64,000 nt of DNA from Thermoplasmata archaeon (GTDB taxonomy: Archaea; Thermoplasmatota; Thermoplasmata; Thermoplasmatales; GCA-001856825): the NCBI GenBank assembly GCA_021797915.1, contig JAJZYT010000007.1:1-64000 (forward strand). Direction: 5' to 3'. Within the stretch, counting starts at the first letter, position 1; each line of letters begins with the position of its first letter. Below are positions 1 to 10,507 of the stretch, in pieces. Below the pieces are notes generated by a model. It saw nothing but the letters and a program-made list of their open reading frames with translations, was not told the origin of the DNA and did no database searches. The position numbers and the translations under genes were made by a program.

Positions 1-277
1 CCCCCACTCTTCTGAAGAAGTTGCCGTACGCCTTATCCAATCTCCTTGCAACGTCCTGAAGAACCTGTGAGTGAATACTGCGGCATTCAGGAAATGCATT
101 CTTTATTTCAGGTATTTCGTCCTGCTGTGAGTTGTAGTTTATCTTCCTTCCCAATTTATAAGCATATATCCTCTGCTGGAGCATTGCGTTGTACAGTTCA
201 CGGCACAGATTGATGGTGGATTCGAGCATACTGATCTGTCTATTGGAAGGATATATCCTGAACCTATAGGTCCTCAT
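1..277 (-). CDS. tnpB: IS605-type TnpB (OrfB) N-terminal part, cut by window edge
   Basis: Reverse complement from ATG at 277 reads MRTYRFRIYPSNRQISMLESTINLCRELYNAMLQQRIYAYKLGRKINYNSQQDE..., a typical TnpB N-terminus; overlaps the 3' end of tnpA. Confidence 0.85.
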   Translation of the reverse strand, partial: MRTYRFRIYPSNRQISMLESTINLCRELYNAMLQQRIYAYKLGRKINYNSQQDEIPEIKNAFPECRSIHSQVLQDVARRLDKAYGNFFRRVG

Positions 278-686
278 TGCGTTTTATCTCCTGCGAATCC
301 ACATATTTCTTCAAAACATCAAGGGTAACCTGCCCGGAGGTTGCAAGAAAGTATGAGGGTGACCAGAACTTTCCCTCCCAGAGTTCTTTCTTCACATCAG
401 GGAAGTTACGCTGTATCTCCCTTGATGTTATCGTCTTGACAGCGTTGATGAATTGTGGTATATTGAGACGTGGTGAAGCTTTGAAAAGCATGTGGAAGTG
501 ATCCTTGTCGCATTCTATGTCCAGTATGTTCACATCAAAGGTATGTGCGATTTCCCTTGTCTTTGTCTTGAGAAGATCCACAATGGCATCATTGACAAAT
601 ACCTTCTTCCTGTATTTCACGACCTGGATGAAGTGGTAGTATAACGAATATACAGAGTGTGCCCCCTTATCCAGTTCGTAAGACAT
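264..686 (-). CDS. tnpA: IS200/IS605 family Y1 transposase TnpA
   Basis: HFHMLF (HUH motif) and typical IS200 fold sequence (YHFIQVVKYRKKVF..., DHFHMLFKASP, KFWSPSYFLATSG). Confidence 0.93.
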   Translation of the reverse strand: MSYELDKGAHSVYSLYYHFIQVVKYRKKVFVNDAIVDLLKTKTREIAHTFDVNILDIECDKDHFHMLFKASPRLNIPQFINAVKTITSREIQRNFPDVKKELWEGKFWSPSYFLATSGQVTLDVLKKYVDSQEIKRNEDL

Positions 687-939
687 AGTTACTGCAGTAG
701 TTCATTCACTATAACTATTTCGCTCGCATAGTTAAAACCATTTTCCAATAGTCCTTCAGAGATATCGGACCCTTGGAAGAGTTTGCCTGGAAGTCCGGAG
801 CTCTGTCTCCAATCTTAGGTATCTGTGTAGTCACATTCGTTTCTGCTGTCATTGAGATTTTAGCCTACCTAAAATTAAAAATCTTTTGTATGCTTTATTG
901 CAAAATCGTGACACCGTCTAAAACTGAATTTTCTAATTT

Positions 940-2193
940 TCAACTCTTATTTAGACTATGATTTTCGTTAGATGTTTCCGACTTCTTTTCCCAGTTTCTA
1001 ATTACTCGGTAGTAAACTACGGATCCAACGATCTGAAGGGCTCCTCCGACCAGCAATGGAGATGCAATGTATGTGTCCATCAGATAACCAGAAATGCCGG
1101 ATGTTGTTTGTGAACCCCTAGTTGCTATTCCCTGAAGACTGGATGCAGTACCGTAGTCCTCATTCCCGATTCCCCGGACATTTATTGCTGTTCTCATGGG
1201 CATTCCCATGCCTGCAACTGCGCTTCTGATCGCATATAGAGAGAAGGCTATTGGAACAATTGGAGAAAGGGCCATTCCTATCAACAAAAGTCCCTGGAAC
1301 AATCGGGTCACTGATGAGACTGTTATTGCCCTCACCCTTTCTGAGTTTAGATACCTTCCAGCGATGTATGAACCGAACGCAGTCGCTGCGTATGCTAGTG
1401 TGAAGACTTCTCCAATGTAAGAGATTGAGACGTGGAACCTTAGTTCGAACCAGAGTGTTAGCAGCGGGGAGAAAATACCGATCGCTGCTCCGTTTATTAC
1501 GTTGGGGAACAGCACTCTCAGGAGGTATGAGAAGCTCTCAACCTTCATGATCCTGCTCGTTTTCTTCGGTCTCTTTCTCTCTTTCAAGAAAAGAAGTGAA
1601 ACGAAGGAAACGAGGAGTACGAAAGAAGAGATCCCAAACAGGAAACGGAAGCTACCAGTTATCCCGAAGTACGGATTGAGATATCCGTGCACGACAAGTA
1701 GGGAACTTCCCACTATGGACGAAAGGGAAGCGATCACACTCATATTTGCAATCCTTCTCACTCTGTCGGCTTCATCAGGCCAATTGCTTGCAACAAAAGC
1801 GGTCGTTCCTGGTGAGAAGGCTCCCCTCATTCCGCCAGCAGTTCCTGTTATGCCAGTGATCACCGCAGAAATGGCGATGACATCTATGTTTGTGGATATG
1901 GTCAGTCCTGCGAGGCCAAGAAGTGGCAGTACCTCCCCGATAACGAGAGCTCTCCCATAACCGTACCTGTCTCCGAGGATACCTAGAAACAGGGAGAAAA
2001 TCACGTTGAACAGAATAATTGGAAGAAAGATCAAACCGATGAATACCAGACCATATCCGAGATTGTAGAGGTAGAGGGAGAAAGCTAGCGTGACGAACAT
2101 GAGAGATATGCTTCTTGCTGATCTGGAAACTAGTAGAAATTTGAACGATGAATCAACCTTCTCCTGCGATTCACTGAACACGAAAATGGACAT
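940..2193 (-). CDS. MFS transporter
   Basis: 417 aa, about 12 hydrophobic segments, GDRYGYGRALVIGE-like loop 2-3 motif. Confidence 0.85.
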   Translation of the reverse strand: MSIFVFSESQEKVDSSFKFLLVSRSARSISLMFVTLAFSLYLYNLGYGLVFIGLIFLPIILFNVIFSLFLGILGDRYGYGRALVIGEVLPLLGLAGLTISTNIDVIAISAVITGITGTAGGMRGAFSPGTTAFVASNWPDEADRVRRIANMSVIASLSSIVGSSLLVVHGYLNPYFGITGSFRFLFGISSFVLLVSFVSLLFLKERKRPKKTSRIMKVESFSYLLRVLFPNVINGAAIGIFSPLLTLWFELRFHVSISYIGEVFTLAYAATAFGSYIAGRYLNSERVRAITVSSVTRLFQGLLLIGMALSPIVPIAFSLYAIRSAVAGMGMPMRTAINVRGIGNEDYGTASSLQGIATRGSQTTSGISGYLMDTYIASPLLVGGALQIVGSVVYYRVIRNWEKKSETSNENHSLNKS

Positions 2194-2315
2194 TGCGTCT
2201 TTATATTAATAAATGAACAATCAAAGTGCTTCACATTGAAACTGTTGATGGGAATAGCAAGAAGTGGCCTAATATTTTCCGGACCTTTGAAAAGGTAGGT
2301 TCGGAGAGATAGTTA

Positions 2316-2386
2316 TGCGAGTGCCGGGATTCGGACCCGGGTTAAAAGCTTGGGAAGCTTTTGTGCTACCGCTACACTACACTCGC
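2316..2386 (-). tRNA. tRNA-Gly (anticodon CCC)
   Basis: Reverse complement GCGAGTG TA GTGTAGCGGTAGCAC AAAGC TTCCCAA GCTTT TAA CCCGGGTCCGAATCCCGG CACTCGC A folds as a cloverleaf. Confidence 0.93.
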
Positions 2387-2480
2387 GGTAGGAAAGAAAA
2401 TTTTTCGAGATATATCAACTTATCCTGTTTCAAGAGAACTTTTCTAGCACTGATATTTTTCAGCGCTCCAAAAGACTGCA

Positions 2481-2492
2481 AAATACTTTTAT
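2481..2492 (+). promoter_or_regulatory. Putative TATA box of the A-ATPase operon
   Basis: AAATACTTTTAT about 28-39 nt upstream of the first ATG (2520), consistent with an archaeal promoter and short leader. Confidence 0.45.
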
Positions 2493-2519
2493 TCTCTCAT
2501 ACATGCACTCCTGATATTA

Positions 2520-2750
2520 ATGGTGGTTACGACTACTGATGCGCTATTTGCCATCGCCGCCTCGATCGCCATGGCTGGTGGACTTATAGGTACAGGAATG
2601 GCACAAAGCGGAATTGGTGCTTCGGGTATGGGAGTAATAGCAGAAAAGCCGGAAAAATTCGGACAGGTTCTGTTCTTCTTCGTTATACCGGAGACATTAT
2701 GGATAATCGGATTTGTGCTCGGACTGATCCTACTCCTGCATATTCTGTGA
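2520..2750 (+). CDS. atpK: A-type ATP synthase subunit K (proteolipid, 76 aa)
   Basis: Two-helix hairpin rich in Gly/Ala with carboxylate in helix 2 (VIPETLWIIGFVLGLI). Confidence 0.9.
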   Translation: MVVTTTDALFAIAASIAMAGGLIGTGMAQSGIGASGMGVIAEKPEKFGQVLFFFVIPETLWIIGFVLGLILLLHIL

Positions 2751-2754
2751 GCTT

Positions 2755-3324
2755 ATGCCGTTAGAAGAAATTCTCGACAGAATACAAAAGGACACGGAAA
2801 AGGAAGAGCAAGCTCTCATCAGTAAGAGTGAAGAGGAAGCAAGGAAAATAATTGAAGATGCAAAGAACAAGGCGTCTGCAATAAGGGCCAGCTATGATGA
2901 GAAGGCAAGGGAAGACGCCGAAACTGAAAAGAGACAGAGAACTTCTTCGGCAACTCTTGAGGGTAGGTCTTTCCTAGAACAGGAAAGGGAAAAGATCGAG
3001 AATAATTATCAGGAAGCCCTTCGATCTAAGTTAGTGGATTTACTGAAAACAGACGAGTACTTGGAATTCCTTAAGAAGGCGATTGGCAACTCTAAGAAAA
3101 TACTGGGCCAGGACGCTGTGGTGTACCTGAACAAGGACGATTCCGCGAGGATGATGGAAAAGGGGATCGCATCGAGCAAGACTTCGGACAAGATCGGTCA
3201 ACTCGGAGGAGTCATAGTCACTTCTGCAGATGGGAAGATGATCATAGATCTGACTTTTTCAGAGATCGTGAGGAACAATAGCGACAAGATAAGAAAGGTT
3301 GTAAGGGACCACATCAACGGGTGA
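2755..3324 (+). CDS. atpE: A-type ATP synthase subunit E
   Basis: N-terminal coiled coil plus GGVIVTSADGKMIIDLTFSEIV C-terminal motif; position in operon. Confidence 0.9.
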   Translation: MPLEEILDRIQKDTEKEEQALISKSEEEARKIIEDAKNKASAIRASYDEKAREDAETEKRQRTSSATLEGRSFLEQEREKIENNYQEALRSKLVDLLKTDEYLEFLKKAIGNSKKILGQDAVVYLNKDDSARMMEKGIASSKTSDKIGQLGGVIVTSADGKMIIDLTFSEIVRNNSDKIRKVVRDHING

Positions 3325-3328
3325 TCTT

Positions 3329-4390
3329 TTGCAGAATTCTTTCGGTCTTCCTTTTGGTACCCTGAAAGTCACCAAGACGCAGTTTCTCCAGAGGAAGGAC
3401 TTCGAAGAAATGTACAGACTCTCCAACCCGGAAGATTTTGTTTCCTACGTCAACGGACACGGCTACAGTGAAGACATTTCAGAGTCATCAGATTACAAGG
3501 GACTGGACCTCCTGGAATCAGCCAACAACCTTCACCTTGCAAAGATGAATAGACGTGCTCTGACGGTCACCCCACAGAATGGTAAAGACCTGATAGTTTC
3601 GTTCCTCACCAAGTGGGATATACAGAACATCAAGACGATTCTGGTTTCCAAGAACCTCAATCTGAAGATCGAGGAGAACGCTCTTTATCTCGTTTCGGAG
3701 ACCAACACCCAGCTGGGAGTCTTTGCAGGGCTCCTGGACAGGAACGACTACCACAACCTCATCGCAATGGACAACGTGGAGGACATCATCTCCTACACGC
3801 TCAAATTTGGATATGGAAAGGCGCTCCTCGCTTATATGGACGAGTACAGGAAGACGAACAACATTGCAGCCCTGCTCCTTTCGCTCGACCTCTACTATTT
3901 CGACCTGATGAAGGAGAGGTTCAGATTTTATTCAGGGAGTGAGGGACCGATATTCAGATTCATAAAGAGGACGATAGACGTAAAGAACATAATGACAATC
4001 CTGAAGTTCATCGAGTTCAAGGCGAACCACAACGTCTCAAACTACCTTTTGACGGGAGGCAGCCTGTCGAGCCAAGTGGTGGATGATCTCGCCAAGAGCA
4101 CCGACGTAGAGGAGCTCAGCCAAAAGATCAAAGGGTATACTGACTTTTCCAAGGGATTCGATTTCTACAAGAGAAAGGGTTCGCTTGTTGGCATCGAGGG
4201 TGAGCTTAACAGGAACCTCTACTGGGAGTTCGTTAACATCATGGAAATGAGTGCCCTCTCACTGAACAACATAATCGCATTCCTGCTGAGAGCGGAGGCT
4301 GAGTGGAAAGATATCAGAAATTTGGCATTCAGCAGATACTATGCCATAGACGATGAAACAATTAAAATGACAACAATCAATCTGGGGTGA
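3329..4390 (+). CDS. atpC: A-type ATP synthase subunit C
   Basis: 353 aa, vATP-synt_AC39-like, TTG start; operon position. Confidence 0.88.
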   Translation: MQNSFGLPFGTLKVTKTQFLQRKDFEEMYRLSNPEDFVSYVNGHGYSEDISESSDYKGLDLLESANNLHLAKMNRRALTVTPQNGKDLIVSFLTKWDIQNIKTILVSKNLNLKIEENALYLVSETNTQLGVFAGLLDRNDYHNLIAMDNVEDIISYTLKFGYGKALLAYMDEYRKTNNIAALLLSLDLYYFDLMKERFRFYSGSEGPIFRFIKRTIDVKNIMTILKFIEFKANHNVSNYLLTGGSLSSQVVDDLAKSTDVEELSQKIKGYTDFSKGFDFYKRKGSLVGIEGELNRNLYWEFVNIMEMSALSLNNIIAFLLRAEAEWKDIRNLAFSRYYAIDDETIKMTTINLG

Positions 4391-4731
4391 AAAAAATGGT
4401 GAAGGATGAACGGTTTGGAAGAATTGCTTTCATAGGGGAAAGGGAACTGGCCATCGGCTTCAAGCTGGTGGGCGTCGAGGACACATTCATAGTCGACAAA
4501 GATTCCTATGCAGACAAGCTCAGGGAGCTTTACCATTCCGGAAACTTCGGGTTGATCCTTGCGTCAAACAGCTTTGCTGGGACCCTGGACAAGAAATTCA
4601 CGAGTCTACTCTACAGCAGCGTTTCACCTCTTGTCGTTTTCATACCCGTGACAGAGGGAGCTGAGGAAGAGGGTATTTCAAACCTCGCAAGAAGGGTATT
4701 GGGTATAAACATGGACCTAGGAGGAATGTAA
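4387..4731 (+). CDS. atpF: A-type ATP synthase subunit F
   Basis: IAFIGERELAIGFKLVGVEDTF... typical subunit F; ATGA-type overlap with subunit C. Confidence 0.93.
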   Translation: MKKMVKDERFGRIAFIGERELAIGFKLVGVEDTFIVDKDSYADKLRELYHSGNFGLILASNSFAGTLDKKFTSLLYSSVSPLVVFIPVTEGAEEEGISNLARRVLGINMDLGGM

Positions 4732-7700
4732 ATGGGAAAGATATTGAGAATTGCTGGACCAGTCGTTATTGCGGAAGATATTGAGAATGCAAAGATGTAC
4801 GATGTCGTCAGAGTCGGAGAACTGGGGCTCCTTGGAGAGATCATCGGCATGGAGGCAGATAAGTCGACCATCCAGGTCTACGAAGATACGAGCGGTATCA
4901 AACCCGGAGAGAATGTTGAGTCGACGGGAAAGCCCCTGTCGGTCGTTCTGGCGCCGGGATTGCTCTCATCAATCTATGATGGAGTTCAGAGGCCCCTCGA
5001 TGTTATAAGGGCTCAGGGAGGGGATTTCATAAAAAGGGGGATTTATCCGACACCGGTGGATATGAAGAAAAAATGGAAATTCAATCCAACCGTCAAGAAG
5101 GGAGACAAGGTGTCTGCAGGAGATATAGTCGGCATAGTGAAGGAAACTTCGCTGATAGACCACAGAATAATGGTACCTCTTGGTATCGAAGGAACGATTG
5201 AAACGATTGAAGAGGGAGAGTTCACTCCACTACAAACAGTAGGTACTGTTTTGTCAAAGTCCGGAATCAAAGAAATTCCGTTGGGTCAGGAATGGCCAGT
5301 GCGTCTACCGAGACCCGTCAAGAGCAAACTCCCTCCAGAGATTCCGCTGGTTACGGGGCAAAGGGTTATAGACTCGTTCTTCCCCGTCGCAAAGGGAGGA
5401 ACTGTAGCGGTCCCCGGACCCTTCGGGTCAGGAAAGTGCGTGACAGGAGATACGCCGGTGCTCTTGGGCAATGGAACCCTAATAAAGATAGAAGACCTGT
5501 ATAAGAAGTACGAAAAAACATCGAGCAAGATCATAGATAAGGATGGAGAATACCTTGAACTTGTTCAACCGATAGACCTGTTTTCATACAAAGGAAACAA
5601 TATAGTCAAAAGCAGATCTAAATTAATATTCAGAGGCAAGAGTGAGAGTGTCTTTAAGATCAGAACTCGAACTGGAAGGGAAGTCAGAATAACTCCTGTT
5701 CATAAGTTATTCAAAGTTAACGAAAGAGGAAAAATAGAGGAGACTATGGCCAAAGACCTATCTCTTGGAAACTATATCTTATCGGCCAAAAAAATTGCCA
5801 TCAATAACCAAGATTCAGAGATCGATTTGTACAGTCTACCCGAAGTCCGAGTCCTGGATGAGGATATCAGAAAGAACGTATCGGAATTGTTGAAAAGAGC
5901 TTCATCAGAAAACATCAGAATTGAACTCCCGAAGAATGTACGGTACAGTTTGACAAGAGCTACAAAATCCGTTGCTCCAAAACTGAAGTGGGTAAAGATC
6001 ATTTATGAGACTATGGGGTTGACTGCTCCCCTACCTAGAGCTCTGATCGGGGATAGACGAAGCTCTACTGTAACTATCCCATCCAAAGTCACCAAAGAAC
6101 TGGCCGAATTCATCGGCTATTATGCCTCTGAAGGTTACATCAGGGGAGACGAAACGGTGGTCTTTACGAATTCCGACAAGTACCTGCTAGAAAGGTTCTC
6201 AGAACTTACATCTCTTGTCTTTGGACTGGATTCCAAGCTAGGACTACAGCAAGATAAGACTCCGAACGTCTTGGTACACAGTTCCGTACTGGTAAAATTC
6301 TTGGACTCACTTGAAGTAGGCAGGACAGCGTCAACCAAACAAATTCCAAACATTTTGTTGAAATCTAGCCAGGGAATTCTGAATGCATTCCTCGAAGCCT
6401 ATTTTATGGGGGAAGGATCATTCAGCAACGGGGAAGTCGAACTTTCAACTGCGAGCTTTCAACTAAGAAACCAGTTGTCCTATCTCTTGACTAGACTTGG
6501 AGTGATCCATACCTTAGGAACCAGAACGATTGAGGAAAAAACGTACTATAGGATATTTGTAAGGAGCATTGTCAATCTGAAGGAGTTTTCATCTATTTTC
6601 TCCAAGAATCTCGCAAAGATTTCATCGATTGCAAAATACGTCAATTCAAAGAGACGCGGCTTTGATTCAATCGATATTGCCCCAGTTTCAAAAGAATACA
6701 TGGCGGAAATGTACAGGAACACTACTTATTCAAAGCTGCTTAAGAACGGAATGGAGATTTATGACTACATAGGGAACAATGAAAACATGAGCATGAATAA
6801 ACTTACAAATTTCATGCAGATAGTGGAAGAAGCGAATCCTCAATTCCCAGAGGTTGATAATTCAATAACTGCCTCATCCGAGTCCGTCTACAGCGATGAG
6901 ATTTCAAGTATTGAAAGGGAGAATGGGCCAGTATGGGTGTATGATGTATCGGTTCCGGATGATGGACAGAATTTTGTTGGTGGGTATGGAGGAATCATAC
7001 TGCATAACACCGTAGTTCAACAACAGCTTGCGAAATGGTCCGATGCAGATGTTATAATATACACCGCATGTGGAGAGAGAGGAAACGAAGCCACGGAAGT
7101 GTTGACAGAATTTCCTAGATTGACGGACCCAAAGACAGGGAAGCCCCTGATGGAGAGGACGACCCTGATAGCAAACACTTCAAATATGCCTGTGGCGGCA
7201 AGGGAGGCCAGCATATATACCGGTATTACCCTTGCAGAGTACTTCAGGGATATGGGCTATGATGTGGGACTGATGGCCGACAGTACTTCTAGGTGGGCAG
7301 AGGCCCTTAGAGAAATTTCTGGGAGACTTGAAGAAATGCCCGGAGAAGAAGGTTACCCTGCATATCTCGGAAGAAGGATCGCGGAATTCTACGAAAGAGC
7401 AGGCAATGCCAGAGTCGTATCGAGCGATCAAAGAAGGGGATCTATTACCGTAATCGGGGCGGTATCGCCTCCTGGAGGGGACACTTCGGAACCGGTTTCC
7501 CAAAACACTTTGAGAGTCACCAGAGTCTTCTGGGCTCTCGACGCATCACTGGCGCAGCGAAGACATTTTCCATCGATAAACTGGTTAAACAGTTATTCGC
7601 TGTATTCCCAAGAATTGAGCAAGTGGTTCAACAAGAACGTTTCGGAGGATTGGTACTCTGCATATCAAAAGAGCATGACCATTCTGGAAAAAGAGGCGGA

Positions 7701-8058
7701 ACTGCAAGAAGTCGCACAACTAGTTGGGTACGATGCCCTTCCTGAGAACGAAAAGGAGGTACTAGATATTGCAAAGTCTCTCAGGGAAGACTTCCTCCAG
7801 CAGAGTGCATATGACGAGGTAGATACATACTGCTCTTTGAAGAAGCAATACCTGATGCTCAAATCCATCCTTGCCATGGACGAAATGGAGAAATATGCAG
7901 TGACAAAGGGGATGACAGTCTCAGAATTGGATTCGCTCGCATTCAAAGAGAAGATCTCAAGATTCAAGGAAGTGAAGGAAAGTGAAATTGACAGTTACTA
8001 CGGTGCTCTTATCAAAGAGATGGAGTCTGAAATCAAGGGAAGGGCTGATAAGCAATGA
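4732..8058 (+). CDS. atpA: A-type ATP synthase subunit A precursor with in-frame intein
   Basis: Extein V/A-ATPase A motifs ([34 protein letters not shown]) interrupted inside the P-loop. Confidence 0.97.
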   Translation: MGKILRIAGPVVIAEDIENAKMYDVVRVGELGLLGEIIGMEADKSTIQVYEDTSGIKPGENVESTGKPLSVVLAPGLLSSIYDGVQRPLDVIRAQGGDFIKRGIYPTPVDMKKKWKFNPTVKKGDKVSAGDIVGIVKETSLIDHRIMVPLGIEGTIETIEEGEFTPLQTVGTVLSKSGIKEIPLGQEWPVRLPRPVKSKLPPEIPLVTGQRVIDSFFPVAKGGTVAVPGPFGSGKCVTGDTPVLLGNGTLIKIEDLYKKYEKTSSKIIDKDGEYLELVQPIDLFSYKGNNIVKSRSKLIFRGKSESVFKIRTRTGREVRITPVHKLFKVNERGKIEETMAKDLSLGNYILSAKKIAINNQDSEIDLYSLPEVRVLDEDIRKNVSELLKRASSENIRIELPKNVRYSLTRATKSVAPKLKWVKIIYETMGLTAPLPRALIGDRRSSTVTIPSKVTKELAEFIGYYASEGYIRGDETVVFTNSDKYLLERFSELTSLVFGLDSKLGLQQDKTPNVLVHSSVLVKFLDSLEVGRTASTKQIPNILLKSSQGILNAFLEAYFMGEGSFSNGEVELSTASFQLRNQLSYLLTRLGVIHTLGTRTIEEKTYYRIFVRSIVNLKEFSSIFSKNLAKISSIAKYVNSKRRGFDSIDIAPVSKEYMAEMYRNTTYSKLLKNGMEIYDYIGNNENMSMNKLTNFMQIVEEANPQFPEVDNSITASSESVYSDEISSIERENGPVWVYDVSVPDDGQNFVGGYGGIILHNTVVQQQLAKWSDADVIIYTACGERGNEATEVLTEFPRLTDPKTGKPLMERTTLIANTSNMPVAAREASIYTGITLAEYFRDMGYDVGLMADSTSRWAEALREISGRLEEMPGEEGYPAYLGRRIAEFYERAGNARVVSSDQRRGSITVIGAVSPPGGDTSEPVSQNTLRVTRVFWALDASLAQRRHFPSINWLNSYSLYSQELSKWFNKNVSEDWYSAYQKSMTILEKEAELQEVAQLVGYDALPENEKEVLDIAKSLREDFLQQSAYDEVDTYCSLKKQYLMLKSILAMDEMEKYAVTKGMTVSELDSLAFKEKISRFKEVKESEIDSYYGALIKEMESEIKGRADKQ
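5437..7008 (+). mobile_element. Intein (524 aa) with LAGLIDADG-type endonuclease domain at the VMA-b (P-loop GSGK/T) insertion site
   Basis: Begins Cys ([10 protein letters not shown]), block B TPVHKLF, LAGLIDADG-like [14 protein letters not shown] and [14 protein letters not shown], block [17 protein letters not shown], ends ...GGIILHN followed by Thr. Confidence 0.96.
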
Positions 8059-9437
8059 ATGCTGATATAAGATACAAGACAGTTTCAAAAATTGCGGGAC
8101 CTCTGCTCTTCGTGGAGAAGGTGGACAACATTGGATACAACGAAATGGTTGAGATCACGCTCGGAAACGGAGAGGTACGACAGGGACAGGTTTTGGACAC
8201 GATGAAAGGTACTGCTGTAGTACAGATTTTCGGGGCAACTACAGGACTGGACACGGCGAATACCACGGTGCGTTTCAGGGGAGACATCGCAAGGATTCCG
8301 GTCTCTGATGAAATGATTGGGAGAGTGTTCAACGGGTTGGGAGAGCCACTTGACGGAATGAGCCCAATAGTTTCGAACGAAAAGATAGAGATTGTGGGGA
8401 ACGCAATAAATCCCTACTCAAGGGAAGAGCCGTCTGAGTTCATAGAAACAGGAATTTCAACAATCGATGGGATGAATACCCTGGTCAGGGGACAGAAGTT
8501 GCCAATTTTCTCGGGATCTGGACTTCCTCACAATAAACTCGCCGCACAGATTGCGAGACAGGCCAAAGTGCTGAGCTCTTCGGAAGGTTTCTCTATCATA
8601 TTTGGTGCGATGGGGATCACATCTGAAGAGGCCAACTTCTTCATAGATGAGTTCCGGAAAACAGGGGCCCTGATGAGGTCAGTTCTTTTCCTCAACCTAG
8701 CATCCAGCCCATCCATGGAGAGGATTATCCTTCCAAGGGTCGCACTCACTGCGGCTGAATATCTGGCTTACGAGAGGGAAATGCACGTCCTTGTCATCCT
8801 GACAGATCTTACAAATTATGCCGAAGCGCTACGCGAAATATCGGCCGCAAGGGAAGAAGTTCCGGGGAGAAGAGGCTATCCTGGGTACATGTACACCGAT
8901 CTCTCAACGATCTACGAAAGGGCAGGAAAGATCAGAGGAAAAAATGGTTCAATCACACAGCTTCCGATCCTTTCCATGCCCTCCGATGATATGACTCACC
9001 CAATCCCAGATCTGACAGGATACATTACGGAAGGACAGATTTTCGTGAGCAGGGAGTTGCACAGGAAAGGCATCTATCCCCCAATCAACGTTCTTCCTTC
9101 GCTATCCAGGCTCATGAATCAGGGCATAGGGAAGGGACGAACGAGAGAAGATCACAGAGGCGTCGCCGACCAGCTGTACTCTGCTTACGGTAGGGGAACA
9201 GACCTCAAAAGCCTGAGCGCCATAGTCGGGACTGAGGCGCTCGGCAAGGAAGACAGGCAATACCTAGATTTTGCAAATCTATTCGAAGACAAGTTCGTTA
9301 ACCAGGGATTCAACGAAGATAGAACGATAGAGAAAACATTGGATATCGGATGGGATGCCCTGTCTACGCTACCAGAAAGGGAAATGAAGAGAGTGAAGAG
9401 AGAATTCATTGACAGGTACGGAAAATGGGGGAAGTGA
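8055..9437 (+). CDS. atpB: A-type ATP synthase subunit B
   Basis: 460 aa; [21 protein letters not shown] and [35 protein letters not shown]. Confidence 0.97.
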   Translation: MNADIRYKTVSKIAGPLLFVEKVDNIGYNEMVEITLGNGEVRQGQVLDTMKGTAVVQIFGATTGLDTANTTVRFRGDIARIPVSDEMIGRVFNGLGEPLDGMSPIVSNEKIEIVGNAINPYSREEPSEFIETGISTIDGMNTLVRGQKLPIFSGSGLPHNKLAAQIARQAKVLSSSEGFSIIFGAMGITSEEANFFIDEFRKTGALMRSVLFLNLASSPSMERIILPRVALTAAEYLAYEREMHVLVILTDLTNYAEALREISAAREEVPGRRGYPGYMYTDLSTIYERAGKIRGKNGSITQLPILSMPSDDMTHPIPDLTGYITEGQIFVSRELHRKGIYPPINVLPSLSRLMNQGIGKGRTREDHRGVADQLYSAYGRGTDLKSLSAIVGTEALGKEDRQYLDFANLFEDKFVNQGFNEDRTIEKTLDIGWDALSTLPEREMKRVKREFIDRYGKWGK

Positions 9438-9438
9438 T

Positions 9439-10080
9439 TTGGAAACATCCAACATTCGCCCCACCAGAATGGAGCTCCTGAAGACAAAGGGAAGAATCAA
9501 ATTGGCCAAGAGAGGGCTTGACCTACTCAAACTGAAGAGGTCTTCGCTCATACTGGAATTCTTCTCCATATCCAGGGAAGTGAAAGGGCTCAAGGGGAAT
9601 GTAACGGAACTGATACAGAAATCAATTGCAAGCGAGAGACTGGCCGAAATAGTATCGGGAAAACTCATCATAGAAAACACTGCCTTTTTCCAGCCTGGAC
9701 TGAAGGTTGATGTCACATCCAAGAACGTGATGGGGGTGAAGATCCCACAAGTATCTATGGCCAAACAGAACAGTTTCATGGACCAACTATACGAGCTTAT
9801 TTCACTTCCGACCGCGCTGATGGAGACGAGGGAAAACTTTGTAGAACTTCTGAACAGGCTGCTTGTGATTGCTGAAAAGGAGGTCGCAATGAGGAGGCTG
9901 CTCATAGAGATAGACAAGACAAAGAGAAGAACTAACTCGATAGAAAATGTGCTGATCCCAAGGCTGACTGAAACGGCCAGCTACATCAAGATGAAACTTG
10001 ATGAAATTGACAGGGAGACATTCATCACGCTCAAGGTCATAAAGGCCAAGATTGGGGAGAGGGGTGAGGAGAGCGTATAG
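9439..10080 (+). CDS. atpD: A-type ATP synthase subunit D
   Basis: IRPTRMELLKTKGRIKLAKRGLDLLKLKRSSL; start placed at TTG 9439 (ORF track opens at 9409 inside atpB). Confidence 0.93.
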   Translation: METSNIRPTRMELLKTKGRIKLAKRGLDLLKLKRSSLILEFFSISREVKGLKGNVTELIQKSIASERLAEIVSGKLIIENTAFFQPGLKVDVTSKNVMGVKIPQVSMAKQNSFMDQLYELISLPTALMETRENFVELLNRLLVIAEKEVAMRRLLIEIDKTKRRTNSIENVLIPRLTETASYIKMKLDEIDRETFITLKVIKAKIGERGEESV

Positions 10081-10192
10081 GTTCGCAAATCCCATGCAAA
10101 GAAAATTCTTCCTCGTGACCAGACTGATCCTGATTGCGAACGTGCTCATGTTCATGCTGGCTTTGATTATCATAGTGGAGGTTTTATCGTGA
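10064..10192 (+). CDS. Small membrane protein (42 aa) within the A-ATPase operon, absent from the ORF track
   Basis: GTG start; MRRAYRFANPMQRKFFLVTRLILIANVLMFMLALIIIVEVLS*; overlaps end of atpD by 17 nt and start of the next gene by 4 nt (GTGA); one predicted TM helix. Confidence 0.75.
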   Translation: MRRAYRFANPMQRKFFLVTRLILIANVLMFMLALIIIVEVLS

Positions 10193-10506
10193 CAAATGAA
10201 ATGGAAACCCTAAAGGCAATAAGAGAGAAGGAGATTGAATCGCAGAAGAGGATCGAGAAAGCAAGATCCAGAGGGGAAGAGATAGTCAAGAACGCAGCCG
10301 AAGAGGCAAAGAGAATCATAGCAGAGGCGGAAGCGATTTCGAAGAGGGCGTACGACGATCACGTTCGGAAGGAGTTGGAGGCGGCTTCTCTTGAGACCCT
10401 GCAGATCAAGAAGAGGTTCGGAGAACAGGCAGGCAAACTCAGGAAGGAAATTTCAGGGGAAATAGTCGAAAAAATTGCAAACATTGTGATGGAGAATAAC
10501 GATTGA
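10189..10506 (+). CDS. atpH: A-type ATP synthase subunit H (peripheral stalk)
   Basis: 105 aa charged coiled coil (KNAAEEAKRIIAEAEAISKRAYDDHV); GTG start; between D and I. Confidence 0.88.
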   Translation: MTNEMETLKAIREKEIESQKRIEKARSRGEEIVKNAAEEAKRIIAEAEAISKRAYDDHVRKELEAASLETLQIKKRFGEQAGKLRKEISGEIVEKIANIVMENND

Positions 10507-10507
10507 G

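Larger units (their letters stand above)
1..770 (-). mobile_element. IS200/IS605 family insertion sequence, partial (left end side inside window, right end outside)
   Basis: Overlapping tnpA/tnpB on minus strand; AT-rich noncoding stretch 690-770 upstream of tnpA could carry the left end. Outer boundary not defined. Confidence 0.75.

Noticed and set aside
1502-1960. 152-aa plus-strand ORF in the MFS gene
   Set aside because: Antisense shadow of the MFS transporter
3613-3942. 109-aa plus-strand ORF inside atpC
   Set aside because: Out-of-frame with the well-supported subunit C; Gly/Arg/Gln-rich composition typical of a shadow frame
7180-7503. 107-aa minus-strand ORF in atpA
   Set aside because: Antisense to the catalytic extein; no recognisable motif
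9369-9917. 182-aa minus-strand ORF
   Set aside because: Serine-rich antisense artefact of subunits B/D coding sequence
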